Made by a program: the position numbers and the translations under genes. From Lamellibrachia satsuma (lineage: Eukaryota; Annelida; Polychaeta; Sabellida; Siboglinidae), in assembly GCA_033239005.1 (NCBI GenBank), contig BSQZ01000009.1, positions 3,276,752-3,340,751 on the forward strand: DNA of 64,000 nt, given 5' to 3'. Shown here piece after piece: positions 9,336 through 24,856 of this stretch. Positions within the stretch are counted from its first letter, which is position 1; each line of letters opens with the position of its first letter. The notes under the pieces were generated by a model, which did no database searches, was not told the origin of the DNA, and worked only from the letters and a program-made list of their open reading frames with translations.

Positions 9336-11662
9336 ACAATATATCCAAGGAAATATCTCTATGTTGTCCTGAGGATATTTTACCAAACGTCTAAAGTCTA
9401 TGCGAAATATAAAGTCCAGAATGTCCAAGTGAAAAATGTTAGGGGATTATCTCTTGGGGTATTGTCTAAGGATATATATATATAGGCGGGGACATTGTCA
9501 AGGGGCATTATCTAGGGGAATATCATTCATTCTTATTGACGAGGGATAATGTCTTGTCACTAGTATTTATTTAGCAGGTGCAAGAGTTAGGCGTTCCCGG
9601 GAGGACACGGTTCTGGAGTCACGCCAGGCACACCGCCTCTCGTGGAGTCTGACCTACTTGACGAGACAGAAAGCCTCAATCAACATATTACACGTCAGCG
9701 AACACGTTGTCGAACGGTTCCGTTAAAAAGTATAATAAGTGGGCGCGTTACGCAAGGTCGTTATTAGCGGTCGAGGACGAGCGTTCTCCACAATGGACGC
9801 AGTTAATAAAAGGGGTCGTCTCAAATGGTGACACTTGCGGACATGTGAAGATGGTTTTGTGTGTGGAAGATGATTGATGTGTCACAGTGAAAACATTGTG
9901 TTTATTAAATTCAGAATCAACATATATAGAGTTGTGTATACATTTACCAATAAATATTGAAGGAGTCGTGTTTATCCCTTCTTAAAATGACATAAATTAT
10001 CTCGCACGCACGCACGCACGCACGCACGCAAGCACGCACGCACGCAGTATACTGCCGCATATAATTACAGAGGACTATGCTTAATATAATCACTACTGCC
10101 ACAGCAATTTCATTCTATCAAGCGACTAATTAACTTACTCGGCGGTTTTTAATACAGCGTGTATACACAGGGAACGATTACGTCAGAGCCGTACATATTT
10201 AATTCTTGACTAAGCGGCTGATTCTATAAAGTTTTATTGGTGTATAAAACGATCAACAAATGTGTATTTTTCAGAACTACGTGTAAGAGTGGTCGTTTTT
10301 CTTACTTGTTCTCTTTCACCCGCTTGGCGATATCATATGTGCGTCTCAACATTGTCCACGCGTAGCTGTCCATATCAACCAGCACACGTGCTCCTGGATT
10401 TACTACATCCTTCTCGCGAAGTGTCGCTCTAATTTTGCTTTCTATACCATTCACGACACTTTATCGGACATCAAAGAAACAGTCGCAATCTTCATATGTT
10501 TTCCTACATCCGCGCTTCTACATAGGCGCCTGCAAAACGGATGACTCGTATCCGAAGTCCAATGTTGATTAAATGTCCCTCCCCAATTCGAGTTTTTGCT
10601 CGTCTCTTTTGACATTAATTTTGCGAAAAAGAATCGAACCTATCTAGCATCGACTACGCCTATAGACCGTTTGTACAAATTTGCTTTTTGTTTTGTGGTC
10701 GGGATCTGAATACTATACCACAAGGCTACTCGTACTTTCACGATCAAAGTATTTTTATTTCGATGATTTTAACAAAAGAGCGCACTCTTCTAATAAACCG
10801 ACTGCGCATATTATTTAAACTATTCACACGTTACAAATTTGATCATCAACGAACCTAATTCGCGACGGGTTAAATCAGTGGTCGTTTCACCGGGATTAGG
10901 CCAACATCAAATGCCGCACCTTTCTCACAGGTTCGCCACCAGACGCTGGCGAACAATCTGCACGAAATGTCGATTTCGAAGTCGCGTAAATAACTTCCGG
11001 TGACTATTTGTGTAATATCCACGTCATCCTAATCCGATGCTTGGATCTAGGCTGAGATATTACAAAGAAAACACATCGCGCGAACAGCAACGTAAACAGA
11101 TGACACTAGGTATGCACAACAATGTCTTGTTTACATTCAGTGTCTTTGCATTAGTCGAGCTGTTTGCATATCAAAGGAAGTCAATATTTAAGCTGAACGT
11201 GCTGACGTTACGAATTTAACTAAACCAATATTCGGCAGATGATAGGCATATTTATTAATATCACGTCTTTGTATTTGTGTTGACTGTCGTGTTAACGTTT
11301 CTTTTACTATAATATTGCCTCGGTTGTTAAATATGTCAAATGGGACATTCTCTTAAATCGTTGCAAGCAAACGCTGCCAATTGGTAAACATGTACACAAG
11401 GGTTTATTAGTCACAAACAACTATACAGCAATCCTCAAACTAAACAAAATAAATTTATATTAAACATTCTTCGCAATCTTAGCATTTTAAAGTGACGATT
11501 GGCGAGATCGGAAGACTTCGTGATGCACAAAGATATCACTTCAACATTCGGATATAGTCAGTTAGCATCCATTGTCGTTTTTGCCTACTTGTTGCTTAAT
11601 GTAATATAATTTATCCAAAATGTTGAGACAGGTAGTAACATGAAACATAATTATGATTGCTA
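9336..11662. other. Unassigned non-coding DNA
   Basis: No gene recognised. An ACGC microsatellite lies at about 10003-10044. The stretch at 9580-9840 is more GC-rich than its surroundings and could be regulatory, but this rests on composition only. Confidence 0.4.
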
Positions 11663-11717
11663 GATTGTCAATAGTGTACAGATTGTCAATCGTGTACAGA
11701 TTGTCAATCATGTACAG
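11663..11717. repeat. 18-bp repeat, 3 units
   Basis: GATTGTCAATAGTGTACA and two close variants in tandem. Confidence 0.85.
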
Positions 11718-11936
11718 TGCATATGGGTAACAACTACATATGTAAGAAACTCAATACTATTGTTAAGGGTGAATTTACATAAAAAGTCTATGACTTCGTA
11801 TTTACCCCCTTCAAACATTGTATGCACATTTATTTAATATATATTGTTCTGCAGATATTTATAATTAGATTAATATGTGAGTGTTTATAAATACACGTTA
11901 GTATATATATAGTGTTGCCAATGTTTGAATAAATTA

Positions 11937-12013
11937 AATGAATGAATGAATGAATGAATGAATGAACGAACGAACGAACGAATGAACGAATGAATGAATG
12001 AATGAATGAATAA
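11937..12013. repeat. GAAT/GAAC tetranucleotide microsatellite
   Basis: Runs of AATG with an inner block of AACG units. Confidence 0.95.
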
Positions 12014-12233
12014 AAGGTTCGGGAACATATATGTTTGTATATGAATGCCCTTCTACTTTGTGACTATGCAGAAGTAAAACGACCTTACACCGTGGGTAAA
12101 TGTGTAACATGTTGTGAAGTCACAGATGTGTATATAGCAGCAAATAATGTGCCCACGAACAAAGCCGAGAATTCTGCAGAACTGTTGTAAAATATATAAA
12201 CCCTTCACCTGTATTCTACACTGTCATAAACGC

Positions 12234-12470
12234 GCGTTTATGGCAGGCCGATCGGGCCATAAACGCGGTTATAGTTACGCGTTGAATTAGATAGCAACGC
12301 GTTGATATCTCAACCAATGAAATCACTGATATATCAATGTGTATAAATGTGTATGTGTATATATCGGCCTGTCATACGTTTATGGCCCTATTGGCCTGCC
12401 GTATGTTTATGGCCCTATCGGCCTGCGGTATGTATATAGATATATCGGCCTGCCATATACGCTATGCCTT
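12234..12470. repeat. Foldback followed by 27-bp direct repeats
   Basis: GCGTTTATGG (12234-12243) and CCATAAACGC (12257-12266) are perfect inverted arms around a 13-bp loop. From 12366 a 27-bp unit starting GGCCTGCCGTATGTTTATGG is repeated about three and a half times. The arm at 12242-12265 also pairs with 12377-12400 (22 of 24 bases), so the foldback and the direct repeats share one core. Confidence 0.85.
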
Positions 12471-16155
<3,685 letters not shown>

Positions 16156-16289
16156 GAGATCTATGCGACATAATTTGTGAGTACATCTATACCGCCCCTT
16201 CGCCAATAGCCCGCCATAGCGTCTACATCGTCCAGCTGAGACAGACGGCTTGAAGCAAGCAGTCATTTAGTTGACGTGCCTCTCTGCAA

Positions 16290-16600
16290 GTATATTGCTG
16301 CTTAGTTCGAATTTTCGAGCGTCGCGTACGGGGGGAGACAAAGCAGCAACGGCGCTACGCCGTCGCCGCTAGACAGTTGACAGTTCTATTTTTCGCCATT
16401 TGCGTAATGCGCTGTTTATGGCACCGCCGTATATGGGCATGCCACGCCGCGTAGTACGGCAACCTGGCGAATGAGCGACTGTGCGAATGAGCTCAGCGAT
16501 GACGCGTCGCACGGTGGCCATTCAGCGTTAAGGGGGCGGGGCCTTGAAGCAGGACAACACTCCTTATACAGCTCTCGGTCGCATATGAATTACTCGACGA
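16290..16600 (+). promoter_or_regulatory. Candidate promoter or 5' region of the SPDEF-like gene
   Basis: This CpG-rich island lies about 2 kb upstream of the first certain exon. It has a GC box (GGGGGCGGGGCC at about 16530) and a TATA-like CTTATAAAC at about 16604. The following 280 bases end near a possible donor (CAACAG then GTTGGT at about 16810) and could be a 5' UTR exon. This is inference from composition and position only. Confidence 0.25.
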
Positions 16601-17074
16601 GTACTTATAAACACCGATCGAGGGAATCCTCCATCATTGAAACGAACGGCCTAGATAAGGCACACGCATACACGAGAGGTATACTCAGTCGAGTCCTACA
16701 CACGCAATTCGCAGTGGTCAGTAGAGTACGAGTGGTGATTTACACGGAATACACAATCGACGATATAATGACAATAATCAGAGGAGTATCTCGGACGGAC
16801 GATCAACAGGTTGGTGGTATTTCCCTTCGTATATCGGGGATCCCCTCTTTGTCTATTCTCGGCTATCGCCACTTACACTAAGGAAATCCCCTTCACCGAA
16901 ATGGGAATGCGTGAATACTGTTGACATGCTTCGGTACAGCGTTGGTGAATAGGTTCATAGAATAATATCAGCGTGTACATATATGTGAATAGTTTATTTT
17001 GTACTCGTCCACTCGCGCTCATTTAGCCAGCCTGCCTGCCTGTCTGTCAGATAGTTACCTATCCATATTGTCAT

Positions 17075-17146
17075 TCACTCACTCGCTCGCTCGCTCGCTC
17101 ACTCACTCACTCACTCACTCACTCACTCACTCACTCACTCACTCAC

Positions 17147-17177
<31 letters not shown>

Positions 17178-17245
17178 CCACCCACCCACCCACCCACCCA
17201 CCCACTCACTCACCAACTCAGTCGCCCACGCAATCAATCAATAAA
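17075..17245. repeat. Three adjacent tetranucleotide arrays
   Basis: CTCG/CTCA, then AATC, then CACC units in immediate succession, with shared phase at the borders, as expected if each array evolved from its neighbour. Confidence 0.93.
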
Positions 17246-18161
17246 TGATTGAATAAATACACCAGGTAGTAATTATGTACGCTCACGCACCCACACCCGT
17301 AGTAAAACTAGAACTTTATTTTGTTCGAACAAAACGTAGCCAGGAAAGGCTGTTTGGACTGCGTTCCTCAGTTATACGCCAGTGGTAACATTTCACTGCT
17401 GTATTATTAATAACAGTTCCACGAACTGCGGACTGGCCGGGTACTCGAGGTGCGTGGGTTGGGTTCACAGTTATCTCTCGTACACAACAACCGATGCGGT
17501 TGCTTCTTCGTGGAAGCCTGGTTCGTCACTCTCAGTGGAATGTCTCACTAGAACATTTGCGCTTCGCTCCGTTTGGGATTTTAGGCAGAGCAGCTGCCTT
17601 TACACACACTGGACATAAATCTTGTTCTGTTATTAATATTTTTTTTCGCAGCGAACCTTTAAGAGCGCCTTCGAGCCGTGACACAAACAACATATATGAA
17701 ACAGTGTCGGCTGTGTTTTGGATGAGCTGGCGTTGCGCAATACCTGTTTATTTCTTTGTGCTTTCAAACACAAGTCAGGCGAGGTCAATCGACACGCCTG
17801 ACTGGAACTCTGCACGGGATTGCGTTGCATATACCACTCAAAAAAAAAAGCATCGTCGACACCTGTTGGCTGTTACTTACTACACATTTGCATTTTGCTC
17901 AATATAAAGACGTTCAGCGTAAATATTTTTCAGGAATGTCATAACCATAAATACAGCAAAATTCGAAGTTCGAAGTAACAACTGGTGATAGGAGACGGTT
18001 TTACCACAGTGAGACGTTTTACTGCTACTGGCGCCAGAACGGCGCAAATTCGGTCGCAGTGGTGCCCCAGTTAGAAACGCTACCCAAGCTGTGGCGGCGT
18101 AAAATCCTCAGCCCTGGTTGTCTGTAACCCCCGACCTGCAATAAACTCGTACCCTCGCACC
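17246..18161. other. Region upstream of the SPDEF-like gene, no exon proven
   Basis: CpG-rich with scattered short frames. It contains a perfect 16-bp palindrome, TTTTGTTCGAACAAAA, at about 17317. A polypyrimidine tract followed by CGCAG near 17650 could act as an acceptor, but no matching coding exon was recognised. Confidence 0.35.
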
Positions 18162-18269
18162 ATGCACCGTGTGCATGCTGTTGCGTCAATGTCCCGTGCA
18201 ACATTCGACAGTCTACCCAGGCATCGGGCCTCCTCTGGCTGTGGGAACCGTTCCATGGATGACATAAAC
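18162..18269 (+). CDS. Possible first coding exon of the SPDEF-like gene
   Basis: The first certain exon opens in frame with VPDSGFDVVSSDAGAS before its first Met and has a TAG just upstream of the acceptor, so coding may begin in an earlier exon. This segment offers an ATG, 36 codons with no stop, and ends MDDIN at a phase-0 donor (AAC then GTAGGT), which would splice in frame to VPDSG. The donor is only moderate, and no homology supports the peptide. The alternative is translation from the Met at 18717. Confidence 0.3.
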
Positions 18270-18668
18270 GTAGGTGACAAGGAATTCGGTAACCCGAACC
18301 CCCGTCAGCTGTCGGCTACACGGTTTGCAGTTACCACCTCAAGCCTGTCACATTTTGACTTCTGTTCCCCGCAGACGCCACTCCGCTTTCCCACCACCCC
18401 GCCGATATGTGCCACTGTGCCCTAAACCCAAGGGAAGGGGTCGGTGGGGGTGGATGCGTGAGCGGTTATACGCATTGTGAATCATCAGAAATGAAACCGA
18501 AATTGGCAATGCACATGACTTGTTAAGTTATTATCTTCCTGTTTAAATGTTTAATTAAGACTGTTAGGCTGAATCACTTTGTCATGTGATTGTACAATGC
18601 ACAATGCACACCAGTGCATTGTCGCGTTGTCGTCCAGTTAGTTGACAGTCTTTCGTTGTGTCCTCTAG

Positions 18669-19014
18669 GTTCCGGATAGTGGTTTCGATGTCGTTAGCTC
18701 CGACGCCGGTGCTTCGATGATCATTGCGCCGAAGAACTACCAATCGCAGCGGTCCATTCCGGATCTGGACGCGATCCTGACGGAGTTGGATAGCGCCAAC
18801 CTCGAGTACAACGTTGGATTCATGTCGGACGACGCGATCTATCTCGACATGGACACCAAGATGTACGAGGAGGGAAGCGGCGCGAAAGTCAAGCAGGAGC
18901 CGAAGGCGATGGACAGGACTTCCTGTGCGCAGGCGCAGGTCGAGTGGTCGCCGGAAGACACGCTGGTGATGCAGAAGATCCAGTTCGCATGCGCGGCTCT
19001 TGATCTTCCCGACA
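18669..19014 (+). CDS. SPDEF: SPDEF-like exon: N-terminus and start of Pointed domain
   Basis: Acceptor GTCCTCTAG at 18660-18668, donor GACA then GTGAGT. The frame is open from the first base, and the first Met is at 18717. It encodes an acidic N-terminus with a KQEPK motif resembling a sumoylation site (psi-K-x-E), then [20 protein letters not shown], the opening helix of the Pointed domain. The exon ends after one base of a codon. Confidence 0.88.
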
Positions 19015-21343
19015 GTGAGTATATTTCACTGTTATATTTATGATTGGTTATTAAAATGTGGGACTTGTAAAAGTTTACGAGCATCGTGAAGAAAAGTAAA
19101 TTTCGTTAATACGGCCCTTGACTAGTTGTCTGCCAACTTGTTGACAAATACCCGCCCCCTCCGATTATGACTTTTCGGGTTGACTCAGTACGAGACGACA
19201 GGACGAGAGTTCGTAGGTTGTTTAGATGCCGGACAGCGGCTGTTACGGGTGATTTATTGCGGGGCGTGTAAACACACTCATTACGATTGGACGGATAAAC
19301 AGAATCGAACCGTTTCTACGAATGCATGGCCAGCGCCTCGTGTTTATCGGGGCGAGATAACACGTTCGAGTGATTTACGCTGGACTCGAGACTGGGACGC
19401 GTCGAGCAAAATACCAGAGTCAGATTGACGACAAGTTTATTTAGTCACCGGTATAAAGTCGCGCGAAGACAGGTGTATCGGTCATTTGACTGAAGGCCAC
19501 TTGGTATTAAAATTGTATTTATTCGGTTTGTGGGATATTAGTCATACGTATTTACAAAGTCGTCTATCGCGCTTTCAAAGCAGGGTATTCTATCTAACAT
19601 GCAAATAACAGTTACGTTCTTTACATGTGTACACACATACTGATGACGCGGTGTGTTGTTGACAGATCCGTACAAGTGGACAGTGGACCAAGTACAGAAG
19701 TGGATTTGCGGGACGCTGAGTCAGTACAACCTGCACGAAAGTTTCGCTGACAACTTCTGGCTGGACGGCACGAGTCTGTGCATGCTCTCCAAGCAGGACA
19801 TGGTCTGTCGGTCAGCGCATGCCGGCGAGTACCTCTACACAGAGCTAGACATCTGGAAGAATGGTGAGCATTATCCATGATACTACTACCACCACCACCA
19901 CCACCACCACCACCACCACCACCACCACCACCACCCACCACCACCACCACCACCACCACCCCCACCCTCATAACCACCACCACCACCACCACCACCACCA
20001 CCACCACCACCACCACCACCACTACCACCACCACCACCACCACCACCACCACCACCACCACCACCACTATCGCCACGGCAACGCCACCACCGTTAATAAT
20101 AATGTTATTGCTGTGTACAACAACTGATCATTATGCATAATTAGTCAACCGTGGCGGTGACTTAGTGTAGGGTGATAACGCGAAATCTACCCCCGTTTTG
20201 TTTACTGAGACGCCCCGCGGGATACGAGAAAAAGCGACAGGCCACGCCCCGTTGCGCGGCCAACGCAAACACTGCGAGAAAAACTCGCTGCTTTGTTCCT
20301 GGCCGGCCGCCTGTCAGCCAATCACCGCTATGCGACGGGGTGCGTTAGAGTGGGGGTGCGGGTCTTTCAGCATTCCTGCAGTTTCGGCGCTGGGGCTTGT
20401 TAGGGTGAATTCAGCTTCTCGCTGTGGCTATACGAAACGACCGCCTGAAAGTGTAACAGGACTGGCCATAGTTAGACGACTCGGAGCAATGAACAGACAG
20501 GTGGCGCTAGTTGTGCATTTGTTTTTAAATGTCGCGCGTATCTTGGTCATCAGTTGGCAGCCATCAACGGGTTGAGATGTTTTTTGGGGGATTCGTTCTA
20601 TATTAAATGTCTTAATTCGAAAAATTCGGATGCTGGAAGAATATTTTGAGATACATTTTTTACTTTTTGAAAGAAATTCGCTGGTCTACAGTGTTTGTGA
20701 ATGTTTTGTTATGGAAAGGCAAATTATTTTTTTTCTTATTGCGTCATTCGAATTCTACGAATGTTAGAACGTGATTATTTGGAAACGAACCTTTAGACAA
20801 AACGCAGCTGTTACAGCGAGTACAACGTCTCCATGTCTTTGTTACAGCGAGCAACTTGAGCATGATGTCATCACCCGCAGACGAAGAATTGTCGACATTC
20901 GCCGACATGGAGACGGTGAACGCGTCGAACGTGTGTGACTTCCGGTCGGCTTTACTAGGGACAGACCCGGGTTTCAACATGCCGCTCATGTCGAGCACGG
21001 TGGCACCGCTAGGGGGCGCTTCGTCGACGATGAACTTTATGGGCTTAGGCTTCAACGAAGATGTCAAACCAACATTCAGCGAATCGACCGGAAACGGAAG
21101 TTCAGCCACTGCGTCGTCGCCAATGTCTGACTGGAGCCTCAGCAGCAGCGGATCGTCGGGAAGTCTCGGGAACAGTCTCGACGGAAGTCTCGCCACCTCG
21201 CGGACTCTCGAGGAAACGAGGGCAGGTAAATATAGTTTTGTGTTAGACGTAGTGCGAATGGTAGTTGTTTTAGGTTCACACAAACAAACAAACATACATA
21301 CATACATACATACAAACAAACAAACAAATAAGCAAACAAGCAA

Positions 21344-21386
<43 letters not shown>

Positions 21387-21920
21387 CACACGCACACACT
21401 CCATACGGTAGACGATGCTAATTGGAGACTGTGTCTCGCTGTAGATCTGAGTGCGTTGACGAGCAAGTACCGAGGCACAACGAAACAGACTATCCACTTG
21501 TGGCAGTTCTTGAAGGAGCTGCTCCTTCAGCCGCACATGTACGAGGGCTGCATCCGATGGCAAGACCAAGTCAAAGGTGTGTGTCTGCTGCTAAAATTAT
21601 TCAACGTTTACCCACTTCCAGGAATAATCACAATATGAGTGATGTAAATATGCATCTATATATCTACCATAATTGTGTTTTATGTTTATTTTGAGAACAA
21701 ATGATTTGACCGGGCATATTTCCTTCTTGTATCTGCAGGAATCTTCAAGATTGAGGACTCGGTGCGAGTGGCGAAGCTGTGGGGCCAGCGTAAGAACAGG
21801 CCAGCGATGAACTACGACAAACTGAGTCGGTCGATCCGCCAGTACTACAAGAAGGGCATCATCAAGAAGACAGCCAGCTCAAAGAGACTCGTCTACCAGT
21901 TCTGCGCGCCCTACGTCTGA
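18717..21920 (+). CDS. SPDEF: SPDEF/PDEF-like ETS transcription factor (whole coding span, spliced)
   Basis: The gene encodes a nuclear sequence-specific transcription factor of the ETS family. Five exons (18669-19014, 19666-19863, 20848-21225, 21445-21576, 21739-21920) join with matching phases and canonical GT-AG sites. They give 395 residues from the Met at 18717 (human SPDEF, from memory, is about 335). Residues about 75-165 form a Pointed/SAM domain ending [16 protein letters not shown] Ser-rich linker follows (about 166-307). Residues about 308-392 form the ETS domain: [19 protein letters not shown], then [20 protein letters not shown], then the recognition helix with [15 protein letters not shown]. 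The protein ends [11 protein letters not shown] directly after the ETS domain. The Pointed-then-C-terminal-ETS order, the PHMYEG/IRW stretch and the RLVYQF ending are the SPDEF subfamily pattern (Drosophila Ets98B). In vertebrates this factor acts in secretory epithelium; its role here is unknown. The longer linker makes up most of the size difference. Confidence 0.93.
19666..19863 (+). CDS. SPDEF: SPDEF-like exon: core of Pointed/SAM domain
   Basis: Acceptor TTGTTGACAG, donor AATG then GTGAGC. It encodes [20 protein letters not shown] and onward to LDIWKN, the SAM-like five-helix bundle used for protein-protein contacts. The donor sits 12 bases before a 190-bp CAC array. Confidence 0.92.
19876..20067. 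repeat. CAC/ACC trinucleotide array in an SPDEF intron
   Basis: Almost pure CAC triplets with a few CCC and CTA interruptions, starting 12 bases after the 5' splice site at 19863/19864. Poly-Thr, poly-His, poly-Pro and poly-Val frames over it are spurious. Confidence 0.96.
20068..20847. other. SPDEF intron remainder
   Basis: CpG-rich in 20200-20560, then AT-rich; it ends in CTTTGTTACAG, the acceptor of the next exon. No further exon was recognised. Confidence 0.6.
20848..21225 (+). CDS. SPDEF: SPDEF-like exon: Ser/Gly/Thr-rich linker
   Basis: Acceptor TTTGTTACAG, donor GGCAG then GTAAAT. The 126-residue linker between Pointed and ETS domains is rich in Ser, Thr and Met. It contains several possible SP phosphorylation sites ([15 protein letters not shown]) and a Ser-Gly run ([14 protein letters not shown]). 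The region is poorly conserved in the family, so it is identified by frame continuity and splice sites. Confidence 0.85.
21283..21400. repeat. ACAA, ATAC and GCAC microsatellites in an SPDEF intron
   Basis: Successive AAAC, ATAC, AAAC and CACG tetranucleotide runs inside the 219-bp intron between the linker exon and the first ETS exon. Confidence 0.95.
21445..21576 (+). CDS. SPDEF: SPDEF-like exon: first half of ETS domain
   Basis: Acceptor TGTCTCGCTGTAG, donor TCAAAG then GTGTGT. It encodes [20 protein letters not shown] and [10 protein letters not shown]: helix 1 of the ETS fold with the invariant Leu-Trp-x-Phe core and the start of the winged-helix sheet. The split of the ETS domain at KG/IFKIED is the common ETS intron position. 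Confidence 0.94.
21739..21920 (+). CDS. SPDEF: SPDEF-like exon: second half of ETS domain and stop
   Basis: Acceptor TTGTATCTGCAG. It encodes [19 protein letters not shown] and the recognition helix, with the two DNA-contacting arginines in [13 protein letters not shown], then [11 protein letters not shown] and a TGA stop at 21918-21920. Confidence 0.95.
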
Positions 21921-23310
21921 AGCAGCCACACCGCCGGCGGGCAACCGCAGGATGAAGTTTTAAGGAGACACCGCAGTAATGGAGCAAATCCGAATTTTGA
22001 CGGCATTTGTTTGTTCGAATTGTCTGGTGCGTTGGTGAAGAGGCACACATTTGTCTGAAGAAGTGAACGTTTTCTGACTGGTATCGGGTCACTCGGTGAG
22101 GTTGTAGTTGTTAGCCAGGGGCTGGTGACTGCTCGGGGTGTGAGGTGGGTAGGCTACATTGACGAGCCTTTCCTTAGCAGTATTACGGTAGACGAGCAAC
22201 AATGCTCGCAGTCATGTACACGAAAGCCGCTAATGTTCAGTCGACTCTACGCCGAGTGTAAGTAGGCTAATTTACCGCACAAATCACCATAGCCGTGGGT
22301 TGCGCACAGACCGCGCGGCCTGTGGCTTCAAGTAAACGGCGACGCATTTCAACAGTTGAAATTCGTTCGGCCATAAAAGACGCGTGTAATACAAAGAGAC
22401 ATTCCAGCGCGCTGACTGTCGCCGTGTGCGCCAGACAGGCAGAGGCGACGTGACACGTCGCATGTTCTAATATTCATGGGTCATCATGTTATCTACTTAC
22501 CGCGGCGTAGGATGATTGTTCAATGCGGCATTTCCGGCGAGCGATCCATCTAAACTCACGTTAAACTTTCATATGTAGCCTACCAGAACCCTCTGCTGGT
22601 CCAGAGAACGAAGACAGCCGTGAGAGTATGGTGTCTCGTTACATCTTGTTATTTTGTATAATATGCCAATATGTGTGTGTTTGTAACTTAAGGCAACGTA
22701 GGCGAAGGCCGTTTAAACCAGGTTGGTTAACATGGACAACGTCGATTACGTGGGGATAACTCAGCCGAGTGAACTCACAGCTGTTGGCTTAGATAAAGGG
22801 CGCAACTGTTTCGCCCCCATTTCGTCATCGCGATTGACCGAACTGAACTGAACTGAATTGAACTGCTGTTGTTCTGAGTCGCGATCGCGATTAATGTCAT
22901 TGTCATAGTTGGTTTATTCAGCGCGGTTACTGTGCGCGGCCCCCGGGCTGTCTGTATGCTCAGGCGATATTCATCTGTGTCACTGCTAGATAAGCATACC
23001 GCGCTCACCGAGCAAACGACACCGGTCTAGACCGGCCCATGGTGCACTCGGAACACGCAGTAGCGACAGCGATGCTGTAGCGCGGCGTTGTTGCAGCAAG
23101 CTCCGGTCAATCTATGAACCAATCATGAGACCGTAATGACAGGACTATTACAACTATTATCTTCCAATTTCATAGATCAATTGTTGGTAAATGCGCTGCA
23201 AGGAACCGGCATGTACCAGTATCTAGGATAAATGCCTCTTGCCTCGAGTCGATGATCGGACCAATTATATATAAAATTATTGTATATTTCTATGTTTTTA
23301 ATATCTGTGT
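21921..23310 (+). other. Probable 3' UTR and downstream flank of the SPDEF-like gene
   Basis: No frame of note. The first few hundred bases after the stop are CpG-rich. I did not find a convincing AATAAA close by, so the UTR end is not set. Confidence 0.4.
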
Positions 23311-23375
23311 TTGCGTGCGTGCGTGCGCGTGTGCGTGCGTGCGTGCGTGTGTGCGTATGTATATATTATATTATA

Positions 23376-23467
<92 letters not shown>

Positions 23468-23530
23468 GCGTGTGCGTGTGCGTGTGCGTGTGCGTGTGCG
23501 TGTGCGTGTGCGTGTGCGTGTGTGTGTGTT
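23311..23530. repeat. TGCG, TA, TG and CGTGTG microsatellite cluster
   Basis: In order: GTGC/GCGT runs, TA array (about 23380-23429), TG array (to 23460), then TGCGTG hexamers. Confidence 0.96.
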
Positions 23531-24811
23531 TATACATAGTTTGTAGCATGTTATTTTTGTACGTAAACAGCGAATATTAATTGTACGTATTACTACATTG
23601 GTCTCAGATATTTGCTGTGACCAAACGTATGTCTATATATAACATTGTTTACAAGTTAAAAGTTAAGCGTACTCTTCGTTGTACATTCAACTTGCCGTTT
23701 CGCAGCTGCGATAACACGGTAGCCATAATTCCATTTCCTAACGTAATGGTGTATGCATCATGTCGTTTTTGCTAAGGAACAGTGTATTTACGACTGTCTC
23801 TGCGTCTGTTTTGTTTGTGTCTACGCTACCGAACAGTATGTTTTGTAAATAAGCCATGCGAAAAGACTGTAGAATTCTGTATCTCCTGCGCCGACACTCG
23901 GTCAAGGAAGGTCAAGGACGGTCTACGTCACTGTAAGTGACGCCGCAGAAGCATTTTGCTTATCGAAGCGTTGATCGCTAGTCAACCTAGAAGGGTAGGG
24001 GTCACAGTGGGTGGAGTAGGTCACTGAGTCATTAAATGACAGGGTGATAACTCATATGTGCAATTTATTGAGAAAGCATTAGTTAGGCCGTTGTACATTG
24101 AATTGTGTGTACGAGCATATGGATACACATATGGATACACATATGGATACACATATGGATACACATATGTCTGTACGTTGTTATCTTTTATCTTTCTATA
24201 AGAATACTGAAATTTTGTACATTGTATATGATATTTTTCATAAAATATGTCGAAACATCTTCAATTTGACTTGTCGGTATGTTTCATTCACACGGTTAAT
24301 TATCTGACGTCGTGTCACCGTCGTGGGGCCGACGTCGTCTTATATATAGTTAATTCCATCGATCTGCATCATCATTCATTTTATCATTGATACATCAAAA
24401 GTACGAAGTCTGATGTTGTTATCTTAAAATCACGTTATACAATATAAATTATATCTAGTCTACCATCTTCACTGCACTCCACTGCCCCAAAACTGTCAGT
24501 ACATTCGCGAACATCTATTGACAATTTCCAATACCCAGGGTTTATCGGTGCGAGGCGTGCACGGGATCACGTGATGGGCACCAGTAACATTACATGACAT
24601 TCGGACCGAAACATTCAAATTAAAAAGTTAACGGTAAAATTACATCGAAACAATTGTGGTTCAGTAAGATAAATTTTGGCGGTCGAGATGTTAGCATATA
24701 CATTATAATTATATAGTTTATTCTATATAGGCCTAACACGATTTCATGTTAAAGCGATCAAACTTTGAATCTTTAATGTTGCTTACATGCACTACAAAAA
24801 TAATCATCAAT

Positions 24812-24856
<45 letters not shown>

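Noticed and set aside
16471..16881. 136-codon frame as first SPDEF coding exon
   Set aside because: It has no similarity to known N-termini and ends in a stop with no in-phase donor linking it to VPDSG. I treat the region as possible promoter or 5' UTR.
19621..20140. Poly-Val, poly-His, poly-Thr and poly-Pro frames
   Set aside because: They translate an intronic CAC array. The true exon here is 19666-19863 in another frame.
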